A stretch of DNA of 53,033 nucleotides from positions 1-53,033 of the forward strand of contig JAFUTW010000008.1 in assembly GCA_017484085.1 (NCBI GenBank), read 5' to 3'. Positions within the stretch are counted from its first letter, which is position 1. Every line of letters begins with the position of its first letter. This stretch comes from Clostridia bacterium (GTDB lineage Bacteria; Bacillota; Clostridia; Christensenellales; Aristaeellaceae). Below, in pieces: positions 23,253 to 30,362 of this stretch. The notes below the pieces were generated by a model, which ran no database searches, was not told the origin of the DNA, and saw only the letters and a program-made list of their open reading frames with translations. The translations under genes and the position numbers were made by a program.

Positions 23253-23888
23253 TTACCGGGCGGGCATATCCCGGAGCGTCATCAGCTGTGCCTCCCCATC
23301 CGGCGGCAGCGAAATGACCGGATGCGCTTCGTTGATCCGGCGGAAGCACGGACAGTCCGAGGCGTGATCGTTGATCATGCCGCAGGCCTGAAGGTGGGAG
23401 TAGATCGTGACTGTGCCGATATATTTGAAGCCACGCTTCTTGAGATCCTTGCTGATCCTGTCGGAAAGGCCGTTGCTCACCGGTACGCGCCCCTGTGCGT
23501 GCCCGTCGTAGACGATGGTTTTCCCGCCTGAATAGGCCCACAGATAACTGCAGAAGCTGCCGAACTCCGAGCGCACTTTCTGATAGCACCGCGCATTGTG
23601 GATGACGGCGCGGATCTTGCGCTCCGATCTCAGCATGCCGTCCGTGTTGAGGATGCGCTGCACATCATCCTCCGTGTAGGCGGCTATCTTGTCGTAGTCA
23701 AAATGATCGAAGCACTGCCGGAAGATCTCCCTTTTTTTCAGCATCAGATCCCAGCTGAGGCCGCACTGCAGGTTTTCCAGCGTCAGGTGCTCGAACATCT
23801 GCCGGTCGTCGTGCACCGGGATGCCCCATTCCGTGTCGTGATAGCGCTGCTCCCTTTCATTTATGGCAGCCCAGCTGCAATGTCCCAT
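23253..23888 (-). CDS. tag: DNA-3-methyladenine glycosylase I
   Basis: Base-excision repair glycosylase that removes 3-methyladenine. At 211 residues it is slightly longer than E. coli Tag (187). The zinc ligands Cys4 and His17 are present (MGHCSW, RYHDTEWG), paired with a late His and Cys in the SHLQACGMINDHASDCPC region. Glu38 in LTLENLQCGLSW is the base-recognition residue, and the YHDTEWG and FKYIGTVTIYSHLQACGMINDH blocks are diagnostic. It is encoded alone, facing leftward, between the PAP2 and radical SAM genes. Confidence 0.95.
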   Translation of the reverse strand: MGHCSWAAINEREQRYHDTEWGIPVHDDRQMFEHLTLENLQCGLSWDLMLKKREIFRQCFDHFDYDKIAAYTEDDVQRILNTDGMLRSERKIRAVIHNARCYQKVRSEFGSFCSYLWAYSGGKTIVYDGHAQGRVPVSNGLSDRISKDLKKRGFKYIGTVTIYSHLQACGMINDHASDCPCFRRINEAHPVISLPPDGEAQLMTLRDMPAR

Positions 23889-23992
23889 CTCAATAGCCCT
23901 CCGTATTTGCAGGTCGTGGCGTTTGTTTCGGCATATGAACAGAGTATAGCATGAAATCGAGCCCTTTGGACCATCTGCAGGAGAAAAACCTC

Positions 23993-24874
23993 TTACAGCG
24001 AGTATTTGCCCCGCCGGATCGCTGCCATCCTGTCTAGATCGCCATGCGTGATCTCATGGCCCAGCGCGGCGAGGATCTTTTCCTTGCACTGCAGGAAGTT
24101 CGGCCCGGTCAGATTCACACCGGAAACGGTGTGATGGGTGATGAAGGTGCAGTCGCAGGTCAGGTGCTCCACGAAAAGTTTCAGCTCTTCAAGCATCTCC
24201 TGTTCCGAAAGCGGATCGAATTCACCGCGCTGCGCTTCTTCCAGCAGCGGGGTGCCGGGAAACAGCGTCAGTCCTCCGGTGCCTACGACCATGGGCTTGC
24301 ACTGGCTGAAGATTTCTGCCGAGTGCAAAGCGTGCTCCCTGCTGTGGGACCTGCCTGCCACGCCGTTCAAAAAGGTCATCCAGTAATCGATGCCCGCCTC
24401 TTCCAGCTTTCGGCACTGCTCCAGAATATCCGCCGCGTGATAGCCTTTGTTAATGCGGTCCAGCGTCCAGTCGTCGCCGCTTTCCACACCCAGAGAGATT
24501 TCCCGCATGCCCAGGGCTTTCAGCTTTTTCAATTCTTCCACACTCTTGTTCTTCAGATCGGATACTCTGCCTGCCAGATAGATAGACTCCATCTTCGGCA
24601 GATATCGGTCGATCATCTCCAGGATAGGGGCCAGCTTGTCATAGCTCAGCACCAGCGGATTGGCGGAGAGAAGCTGAAGGGTGGCGGCGTCCGGGTCGGT
24701 CTTGGCCAGTTCCCGCAGATCTTCCTCGATCCATTCCATCGGCGACATGCGGAAAGATAAGCCCTTGTACATCGTGCAGAATTTGCACCTGTTGTGGGTA
24801 CAGCCCCGGGTGATTTCCAACAGCGGCCAGGTGGGCCAGTAGGGGTTTCTGTAGACTGTTTCGGTAAAGTGCAT
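23993..24874 (-). CDS. Radical SAM superfamily protein
   Basis: A 293-residue radical SAM enzyme. The cluster-binding motif is in EITRGCTHNRCKFC (C-x4-C-x2-C rather than the common C-x3-C-x2-C as I align it), with later SAM-fold blocks GMREISLGVESG, DYWMTFLNG and a GGLTLFPGTPL segment. This resembles coproporphyrinogen-oxidase-like/Elp3-like proteins of Clostridia with no defined substrate. The ATG at 24874 has GAGGAGG 6 nt upstream; the first five codons of the longer frame lack a site. The ribosome site overlaps the original stop of the nitroreductase gene, so the two form a tight operon. Confidence 0.85.
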   Translation of the reverse strand: MHFTETVYRNPYWPTWPLLEITRGCTHNRCKFCTMYKGLSFRMSPMEWIEEDLRELAKTDPDAATLQLLSANPLVLSYDKLAPILEMIDRYLPKMESIYLAGRVSDLKNKSVEELKKLKALGMREISLGVESGDDWTLDRINKGYHAADILEQCRKLEEAGIDYWMTFLNGVAGRSHSREHALHSAEIFSQCKPMVVGTGGLTLFPGTPLLEEAQRGEFDPLSEQEMLEELKLFVEHLTCDCTFITHHTVSGVNLTGPNFLQCKEKILAALGHEITHGDLDRMAAIRRGKYSL

Positions 24875-24896
24875 AAGAGGCCTCCTCACAGCTCGG

Positions 24897-25409
24897 TCAC
24901 GTACGCTTCGATGGGTTTGCGCCTGTAATGCCAGGCGTTGGCTTTGGCTTTTTGCTGGGATAGCCTAGCCCCAGCATCATCACGGGGATCATGTACTCCG
25001 GCAGGTCGTAGGTCTCCACCACGGTCTTGGAATCAAAGCCCCTGATCCAGATGGTGTGAACGCCGAGCTCCTCCGCTTCGTACATCATCGTGGCGGCGGC
25101 GATGCTGGCATCCTGTTCGCCGGAATTGTAGCTGCGGTAATACCGGTCGCCGGGGTTGCGCCACACCTCGCGGGCATCATAGCAGACCAGCAGCATCAGC
25201 GGCACGTTGTAGTGAAAGTGCGTTACCTGCCGGAGCTTTTCCAGCCCTTCCCGGCTTCGGATCACGTAAAAGTGCTGCGGCTGATAATTGCAGGCGGTGG
25301 GTACGACGCGGCCCGCCTCCAAGATCCTGTCCAGTTTTTCCTGCTCGACTGGGCGGCTGTCGAAATAGCGCTCCGAATAGCGCTGTTTTGCCAGTTCCAG
25401 AAAATCCAT
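24897..25409 (-). CDS. Nitroreductase family protein, frameshifted near its C-terminus
   Basis: An FMN-dependent nitroreductase of about 170 residues. The N-terminus (FLELAKQRYSERYF), the ACNYQPQHFYVI block, the DASIAAATMMYEAEELG helix and MMLGLGYP are typical. The current frame ends GYPSKKPKPTPGITG..., which is not a nitroreductase C-terminus. Read with one extra A in the A5 run at 24953-24949, it continues KANAWHYRRKPIEAYVTEL and stops at 24886, exactly at the ribosome site of the next gene, and this is the classic ending. So a 1-nt deletion, or a base-calling error, truncates the gene. ATG at 25409 with GGAGGG 8 nt upstream is the start. It is divergent from a TetR gene, its probable regulator. 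Confidence 0.88.
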   Translation of the reverse strand: MDFLELAKQRYSERYFDSRPVEQEKLDRILEAGRVVPTACNYQPQHFYVIRSREGLEKLRQVTHFHYNVPLMLLVCYDAREVWRNPGDRYYRSYNSGEQDASIAAATMMYEAEELGVHTIWIRGFDSKTVVETYDLPEYMIPVMMLGLGYPSKKPKPTPGITGANPSKRT

Positions 25410-25458
25410 ATCTGCATCCCTCCGTTTCATGTTTACAACGCAGTTTTACATGTTTTTC

Positions 25459-25487
25459 TTGCAAATGACCATATACAGATGTAGAAT
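25459..25487 (+). promoter_or_regulatory. tetR-type gene promoter
   Basis: TTGCAA, 17-nt spacer, TAGAAT, 51 nt before the regulator start in the AT-rich divergent region. Confidence 0.65.
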
Positions 25488-25502
25488 AATGAAAGATATT
25501 CT

Positions 25503-25522
25503 TACAAAAAGCGGTTTTTGTA
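25503..25522. promoter_or_regulatory. Dyad TACAAAAA-GCGG-TTTTTGTA, probable TetR operator
   Basis: A perfect inverted repeat with 8-bp arms 17 nt upstream of the TetR start and just after its transcription start. It is well placed for autorepression, perhaps also affecting the divergent nitroreductase gene. Confidence 0.6.
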
Positions 25523-25538
25523 TAAAAAGAGGCGTTAA

Positions 25539-26066
25539 ATGGCGGAACGGACGAAAATCTGGATCGCGGACACGATGGCAAGGCTGCTGCAGCAGAAGCC
25601 CATTGAGGATATCCGGGTGACGGAGATTTGCAGGGCGGCGGAGATCGAGCGGCCCACCTTCTACTATCACTTCAGGGACAAGTATGAGCTTATGGCCTGG
25701 ATGTTCTGCCGGAAAGCTTTTCGGACAGACGTGCTCTCCGCGGAATCCGCTGCAAAGAGCATGAATGAGATGCGGCAGGATTACATCTTTTACAAGCGGG
25801 CTTATGAGGACAATTCTCAAAGCCCCATGTGGGCTTATATGGTGGAGTACTTCGCAGAGCGGTATTCCGGCCTGGCCAAGGAAAGGCTGCATACCGGGGC
25901 ACTCGATCCCCAGCTGGCCTACAGCATTCGCCTGTACTGTTACGGCGCTGTCGGCATGACCCGGGAGTGGCTGATGAAGGACAACATCACGCCGGCACAG
26001 ACCGTCGTGCAGATGATGTTTGCCGCCATGCCGGAAGCCCTGCAGAGGGTTTTCTTTGCAGGATGA
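25539..26066 (+). CDS. TetR/AcrR family transcriptional regulator
   Basis: A 175-residue repressor. The N-terminal helix-turn-helix (about residues 25-48: DIRVTEICRAAEIERPTFYYHF) ends in the TFYYHF recognition helix typical of TetR proteins, and KYELM follows. The C-terminal ligand domain is short and resembles DhaS/TetR_C_8-type regulators of Firmicutes. It is divergent from the nitroreductase/radical SAM operon and 88 nt upstream of an ArsC-like gene. Ligand unknown; a quinone or nitro compound would fit a nitroreductase target. Confidence 0.9.
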   Translation: MAERTKIWIADTMARLLQQKPIEDIRVTEICRAAEIERPTFYYHFRDKYELMAWMFCRKAFRTDVLSAESAAKSMNEMRQDYIFYKRAYEDNSQSPMWAYMVEYFAERYSGLAKERLHTGALDPQLAYSIRLYCYGAVGMTREWLMKDNITPAQTVVQMMFAAMPEALQRVFFAG

Positions 26067-26153
26067 ACTTCGGGGTGGGAGGCGGGCTGTTTCCCGCGAA
26101 TGGCCGGCGGGACGGAAAGAATGAGAAAAGAAACAGAAAGCGGAGGAAAGGAC

Positions 26154-26507
26154 ATGCTGAAAGTCTATTGTTACAGCAGGTGCAGCACCTGCAAAAAGGC
26201 GCTGAAATGGCTGGATGAAAACGGGATCGCCTATGAATCGGCCGATATCAAAACCGATCATCCTGACGAGGCTGCGCTGCGGCAGTACCATGCGCTGAGC
26301 GGCCTTCCGCTGAAGCGGTTTTGGAATACCAGCGGCATTCCCTACCGTGAAATGGGGCTGTCACAAAGGCTGCCGGATATGAGCGAGGAGGAGCAGTACG
26401 CCCTGCTTGCCACGGACGGCATGCTGGTAAAGCGCCCGCTGGTGATCGGCAGCGGCTTTGTGCTGACCGGTTTCAAGGAAGAAGAATGGAAAGCCAGACT
26501 GCTGTAA
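26154..26507 (+). CDS. ArsC/Spx-like thioredoxin-fold reductase family protein
   Basis: A 117-residue protein of the ArsC/YffB/Spx family. The N-terminus LKVYCYSRCSTCKKALKWL carries C-x2-C (RCSTCKK) in the thioredoxin-fold active site; later GLPLKRFWNTSG and KRPLV (the conserved R-P-L/I-V arsenate-family motif) confirm it. It may be an arsenate reductase-like or thiol-disulfide protein; a Spx-type RNA polymerase regulator is less likely because its conserved glycine/arginine surface cannot be judged by eye. The ATG at 26154 has GGAGGAAAGG upstream. It lies between tetR and the NifX-FKBP gene, 70 nt from the latter. Confidence 0.85.
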   Translation: MLKVYCYSRCSTCKKALKWLDENGIAYESADIKTDHPDEAALRQYHALSGLPLKRFWNTSGIPYREMGLSQRLPDMSEEEQYALLATDGMLVKRPLVIGSGFVLTGFKEEEWKARLL

Positions 26508-26577
26508 ACGCAGGACCGTGATAAGCTTGCAGGCCGGGTTTCCGGTTCATAAAAGAAACAAAAGGAGAGCATAACCC

Positions 26578-27420
26578 ATGAGAATTGCAGTTACCTATGA
26601 AGACGGGAACGTCTTTCAGCATTTCGGACATACAGAAACGTTTAAAGTTTATGAGGTTCAGGACGGAAAGGTCGTCGCTTCTTCCATCGTCGGCTCCAAC
26701 GGAACGGGGCACGGCGCACTGGCAGGGCTGCTGTCGGGACAGGGGATCGACGTGCTGATCTGCGGAGGGATCGGCGGCGGGGCACAGGCGGCTCTTGCCG
26801 AGAAAGGGATCGAGCTGTGCGCCGGAGCGTCCGGAGACGCGGATGAGGCGGTTGCGGCGTACCTGCGCGGCGAACTGAAAAACACGGGGGCGAACTGCGA
26901 TCACCACGGCGAGGGCCATTCCTGCGGCGAGCACAGCTGCGCCGATCATGGGGAGGATAGCCGCGGAGGCTGTTCTTCAAAGCCCGAAATGAAGGGGAAG
27001 AACATCGGGAAAACCTGTCGCACCCATTACCGCGGGACCTTCAATGACGGCACACAGTTCGACTCTTCCTATGACCGGGGAGAGCCGCTGGAGTTCGTCT
27101 GCGGCGCGGGACAGATGATCAGCGGCTTTGACGCTGCAGTTGCGGACATGGAGGTGGGACAGACGGTGGATATCCACCTGATGCCCTCGGAAGCGTACGG
27201 GGAGCCGAGACCCGAGGCCGTGTTTACGGTTGAGCTGGCAAGGCTTCCGGGAGCGGAGGCGCTGTCCGTGGGGCAGCGGATCTATCTGCAGAACCAGTTC
27301 GGACAGCCTTTCCCGGCAAAGGTCACGGCGAAGGACGACAAGACCATCACCTTTGACGCAAACCACGAGATGGCGGGAAAAGAACTGAATTTCCACATTG
27401 AGCTGGTTGAGGTCAAATGA
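26578..27420 (+). CDS. NifX/NifB-type cofactor-binding domain fused to a SlyD-like FKBP isomerase through a His/Cys-rich linker
   Basis: A 280-residue three-part protein. Residues 1-100 form a dinitrogenase iron-molybdenum cofactor domain (MRIAVTYEDGNVFQHFGH, TFKVYEV, VLICGGIGGGAQAALAEKGI), a fold that binds Fe-S or metal clusters. Residues 105-135 are a linker with five histidines (109, 110, 114, 119, 124) and four cysteines (107, 116, 121, 132). Residues 145-280 are an FKBP/SlyD-type peptidyl-prolyl isomerase (GTFNDGTQFDSS, GAGQMISGFDAAVADMEVG, an insert-in-flap region and a closing LNFHIELVEV). The order resembles SlyD, whose metal-binding tail delivers nickel, but with the metal segment in the middle. 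No nif genes are nearby. Suggested role: metal or cluster storage/chaperone. A strong AAAGGAG precedes the ATG. Confidence 0.9.
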   Translation: MRIAVTYEDGNVFQHFGHTETFKVYEVQDGKVVASSIVGSNGTGHGALAGLLSGQGIDVLICGGIGGGAQAALAEKGIELCAGASGDADEAVAAYLRGELKNTGANCDHHGEGHSCGEHSCADHGEDSRGGCSSKPEMKGKNIGKTCRTHYRGTFNDGTQFDSSYDRGEPLEFVCGAGQMISGFDAAVADMEVGQTVDIHLMPSEAYGEPRPEAVFTVELARLPGAEALSVGQRIYLQNQFGQPFPAKVTAKDDKTITFDANHEMAGKELNFHIELVEVK

Positions 27421-27460
27421 CGGGGAAACTGCGGCATAAGAATCACATCCGGAGGGACAG

Positions 27461-27491
27461 GAAAGCGCCGCCCGCGAGGGCGGCGCACTTT
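27461..27491. terminator. Terminator hairpin between convergent genes
   Basis: A 9-bp GC stem (GCGCCGCCC/GGGCGGCGC) with a GCGA tetraloop; only three T residues follow on either strand, so termination may be partial. Confidence 0.65.
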
Positions 27492-27501
27492 GGGATCGGG
27501 T

Positions 27502-28233
27502 TTACTTTTTGCAGTATGCCTTGATCGCCTGATAAACAAACTCTGCGGTCCCTTCTCCGGCATGCTTGTCTATGCCTGCCGTGAAATCCCCGCCGCCGGC
27601 GTACATCATGCCCAGCCCGTACAGCACTTCATCCGAACAGGTGTACAAGTGAGCGGTGATAAAGCCCTGCAGCTTTTTCACCAGCGCCTGTGCCGTATCC
27701 CCGGCCGGATTCTCATCGAGGATGCTTCCGAATTCGGAAAAAATCTCCATCATCTGCCGGCTGAGCCGGGCATTGTCCTCGGCCGTTCTGCCTTTTGATT
27801 TTTCCGCGTATTCCCTGTACTCGGGTGTGGTCCCCCAGGATGCCTTGGCCCTGGCGGCATATTCGTCGATCTTGCTGGTATCAAAGGGTTCAAAGTCCAT
27901 CAGATGTTTCACTCCCATCGCTTTTAATCCACGGGCAAGATCGATCAGGTTATCGATGTGCTCCTTTTTCAGCATGAGCAAAGCGATCTGCTGCTCGAGC
28001 GCTTTGCCTTTGTCAAAACCGGGGCTGTCGATGATCTGACGGATGTCCTTCAGGGGGAACTCCAGCTCGCGGAACAGCAGGATCTGCTGCAGCTTTTCCA
28101 GGGCTGTATCGTCATACAGCCGGTAGCCGGAGACGGTATGCTCAGTGGGGTGCAGAAGGCCGATTTTGTCATAATACTGCAGGGTGCGTATACTCACGCC
28201 TGTCAGCCGGCTCACCTCGTGCACTGTCAGCAT
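27502..28233 (-). CDS. MerR family regulator with TipAS antibiotic-recognition domain
   Basis: A 243-residue activator. Residues 1-70 are a MerR winged helix (LTVHEVSRLTGVSIRTLQYYDKIGLL, then SGYRLYDD), followed by a dimerisation coiled coil (about 75-110). The C-terminal half (from about 145) is a TipAS-like all-helical domain that binds thiopeptides and other drugs (ending DKHAGEGTAEFVYQAIKAYC). The ATG at 28233 has AGGAGGTG 6 nt upstream. Its own promoter has the 19-bp spacer and central dyad of MerR-controlled promoters. No drug-export gene is adjacent, so targets lie elsewhere or only autoregulation occurs here. Confidence 0.92.
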   Translation of the reverse strand: MLTVHEVSRLTGVSIRTLQYYDKIGLLHPTEHTVSGYRLYDDTALEKLQQILLFRELEFPLKDIRQIIDSPGFDKGKALEQQIALLMLKKEHIDNLIDLARGLKAMGVKHLMDFEPFDTSKIDEYAARAKASWGTTPEYREYAEKSKGRTAEDNARLSRQMMEIFSEFGSILDENPAGDTAQALVKKLQGFITAHLYTCSDEVLYGLGMMYAGGGDFTAGIDKHAGEGTAEFVYQAIKAYCKK

Positions 28234-28263
28234 GGCGGGCACCTCCTCGCTCGTGATGTTGTC

Positions 28264-28294
28264 ATGATAAAGTATTACGCTGCGTAGGAGTCAA
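28264..28294 (-). promoter_or_regulatory. MerR-type autoregulated promoter
   Basis: Minus strand TTGACT and TATCAT are 19 nt apart instead of 17, with the dyad TACGC-A-GCGTA (28286-28276) centred in the spacer. This is the standard architecture of MerR-activated promoters. Confidence 0.85.
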
Positions 28295-28352
28295 TACCTT
28301 TTTTAAAAATCTCAAACAGAGAAAAGCAGCCGGATCCGGCAGGCTTGAGGAC

Positions 28353-28392
28353 AAAACCGGCGATGCCCTTCTGCAGAGCATCGCCGGCTTTG
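28353..28392 (-). terminator. Terminator of the secreted esterase gene
   Basis: A 10-bp stem CCGGCGATGC/GCATCGCCGG with an 11-nt loop; the minus strand continues with TTTTGT. It lies about 50 nt after the gene. Confidence 0.8.
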
Positions 28393-28442
28393 TGATTCTT
28401 TATTGGCTCAGCCGCTCAAGCGCCCGGGCGGCATGCGGCGCC

Positions 28443-29432
28443 TCACTTGCGCTGCTCAAACAGCCAGTCCCGGACAGCTTCCAGCTTGTAGGCGAAGTCG
28501 AACGACGTCATGTGCTCACCGGCGCCGCCTCCGGCCGTCTGTCCTTCCGCGAGCGTCGTCCCCAAAGTGAAGGTCACAAAGTTTGCGCTGCTGCCTTCCG
28601 CCAGCATGGCAGCGACAGCCGCCTTTTGCGTTTCGGCATCATCCTGTGCGCTCCACTCGGAATGGCTGTAAGCAGCGCCGTCCGCATCGAACAGGGCAAG
28701 GAGCTCTGCCTGGCCGGCCGACGCCTTGGGATCCCCGGCGGAAACTATGTAGAAGAAGTTTTCCTGCTCCAGGCCGCTCAGCAGGCCGGTATCCCACTGG
28801 CTGCCGACAAACAGGTAAGCGGCAAAGAAGCCCGGGTATTCAATGCTCAGATGGAACGAAGTCATGCCGCCCATGGACTGCCCGGTCGTGTAGATCCGGC
28901 TGGTGTCGATGGCGTAGGTTTCCGTCAGCGACTGAAGCAGACGCATAGCCACGTCGATCTGGCCGGAATGATTGAAATCGTCATCCACGACGGTTTCCGT
29001 AAAAACGGGCACGACCACAAAGGCGGGGTGCTTGGCCTGCTCTTCTTCGGCGGCCCAGATGAGACCGCCCCAGCCCTGGTTCAGGACGTAATCCGCGCTG
29101 CGCCCGACAACGCTGGAATCCGGGATGAACTGAATCAGGGGGTAGCTCCCGGTTTCATCATAGTTTTCGGGGATATACAGCTGGTACTGCAGGCTGGTGC
29201 CCGTTTCGGCATCTTCATAAGTCAGCAGCCGGAACTTGGGAGCCACGTCGGCGATCATGGCCTGGAGCTCCGTGTCGCCGGATTTGTCTGTGCCGCCGCC
29301 GTTACCGCCGCGCATGCCGCCAGGGCCGCCGGGACCGCGATTGCCACCGCGCCCGGCGGGGCCTTCGGCAAAAGCAGCGCCGACGGCAAAGAGCAGCGAA
29401 AGGGCGAGAACTGCAGAAATGATCTTTTTCAT
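28443..29432 (-). CDS. Secreted alpha/beta-hydrolase, PHB-depolymerase/esterase type
   Basis: A 329-residue exported hydrolase. The signal peptide (MKKIISAV ... AFA-EG) is followed by a low-complexity Gly/Arg-rich segment (residues about 26-50, GRGGNRGPGGPGGMRGG), then the hydrolase fold. The nucleophile elbow is GQSMGG (serine about residue 170), the start of the fold is YQLYIPENYDETGSYPLI, an aspartate is likely in GDPKAS and the catalytic histidine in GEHMTSFDFAYK. The family includes polyhydroxybutyrate depolymerases and feruloyl or acetyl-xylan esterases, which suggests action on plant or polymer esters. The ATG at 29432 has AGGAGG upstream. Confidence 0.87.
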   Translation of the reverse strand: MKKIISAVLALSLLFAVGAAFAEGPAGRGGNRGPGGPGGMRGGNGGGTDKSGDTELQAMIADVAPKFRLLTYEDAETGTSLQYQLYIPENYDETGSYPLIQFIPDSSVVGRSADYVLNQGWGGLIWAAEEEQAKHPAFVVVPVFTETVVDDDFNHSGQIDVAMRLLQSLTETYAIDTSRIYTTGQSMGGMTSFHLSIEYPGFFAAYLFVGSQWDTGLLSGLEQENFFYIVSAGDPKASAGQAELLALFDADGAAYSHSEWSAQDDAETQKAAVAAMLAEGSSANFVTFTLGTTLAEGQTAGGGAGEHMTSFDFAYKLEAVRDWLFEQRK

Positions 29433-29819
29433 AGGGGACATCCTCCTTCATTGATTCCGATATCCGGTCTTACGCTTCCGCTGCACGATATCATGTACGC
29501 AGTTTAGCATAAAAAGCTTAAAACTGGATTAAAAAAACAAATCTGTGAACGGTTATGTGAAGCAGCCTGTCAGCATCGGGAGAGCTGCCGCTGCGTCATT
29601 GTTTTTACCCGAAAGGGGGAAGAGAATAAAAAGCCCTGATTTCTCAAGACTTTTACGGGAGAGTTTTTAATGCCGGGGAGCAGAGAATGTGTTATAATCG
29701 AACCCGGAAACCGATCAGGGAATACGTCTCTTCATTCAGGCCCACAGTGCCATGAACGCACAGCACTGCTGCCTGTCTGAAAAGACGGATCATCTTGAGT
29801 TGTCGAAAGGAAGGGTTGC
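29433..29819. other. Divergent intergenic region
   Basis: A 387-bp AT-rich gap with no supported gene. On the minus strand an extended -10 TGC-TAAACT near 29506-29514 may drive the esterase. On the plus strand an extended -10 promoter lies at 29690-29698, giving an unremarkable leader of about 115 nt before the HIT gene. Confidence 0.55.
29690..29698 (+). promoter_or_regulatory. HIT gene promoter (extended -10)
   Basis: TGT-TATAAT with a poor -35; transcription would start near 29705. Confidence 0.6.
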
Positions 29820-30248
29820 ATGATGACAGAAGAAATGAAAAACTGCTCTTACTGCTCGGAGGGAACGCTGCTTGACGCGTTCGGGATCAAGATCGGAGAA
29901 CTGCCGATGTCCAAGGTGATCCTGTTTAAGGAACAGAGCCACCGCGGCCGTGTGATCGTTGCCTGCAAAAAGCATGTTGATGACATCACCCTGCTGACTG
30001 AGGAAGAACGCAAGCAGTATATGGATGATGTCAGCCACGTGGCGGAGATCCTTCACGAGCTGTTCCATCCGGACAAGATCAATTTCGGCGCTTACGGCGA
30101 TACGATGCACCATCTCCACTTCCATCTGGTGCCGAAATATAAAGACGGATTTGAATGGGGCGGCGTGTTCGCCATGAATCCCCAGGCAGTTACGCTTCCG
30201 CAGGAAGAGTATGACCGGCTGATCGGCATGATCCGGGAGAAACTGTAA
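29820..30248 (+). CDS. HIT family nucleotide-binding hydrolase
   Basis: A 142-residue histidine-triad protein; the active site HLHFHLVPK has His98, His100 and His102 (the HxHxHxx signature). An N-terminal C-x2-C (NCSYCSEG) resembles the zinc site of Fhit/Hint-like bacterial proteins. It hydrolyses nucleoside phosphoramidates or dinucleoside polyphosphates in the cytosol. Two adjacent ATG codons can start; the first has GGAAGGG upstream. It is monocistronic, ending in a strong terminator. Confidence 0.93.
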   Translation: MMTEEMKNCSYCSEGTLLDAFGIKIGELPMSKVILFKEQSHRGRVIVACKKHVDDITLLTEEERKQYMDDVSHVAEILHELFHPDKINFGAYGDTMHHLHFHLVPKYKDGFEWGGVFAMNPQAVTLPQEEYDRLIGMIREKL

Positions 30249-30307
30249 CGCGGCAATCTTTCGGGGATCGATGCGCCCGGCCTGACCGAGAAGACTCTTA
30301 TTCGATA

Positions 30308-30341
30308 TAAAATCTCCCCTGCAGAGGCAGGGGAGATTTTA
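30308..30341. terminator. Bidirectional terminator (HIT gene / telA)
   Basis: A 13-bp stem (AAAATCTCCCCTG and complement) with a 6-nt loop and T runs on both strands. Confidence 0.92.
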
Positions 30342-30362
30342 TAGACTGTACAGGGAAGGGGA

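Noticed and set aside
29641-29690. A riboswitch in front of the HIT gene
   Set aside because: The AT-rich stretch has short complementary pieces but no recognisable aptamer, and it lies upstream of the -10 box.
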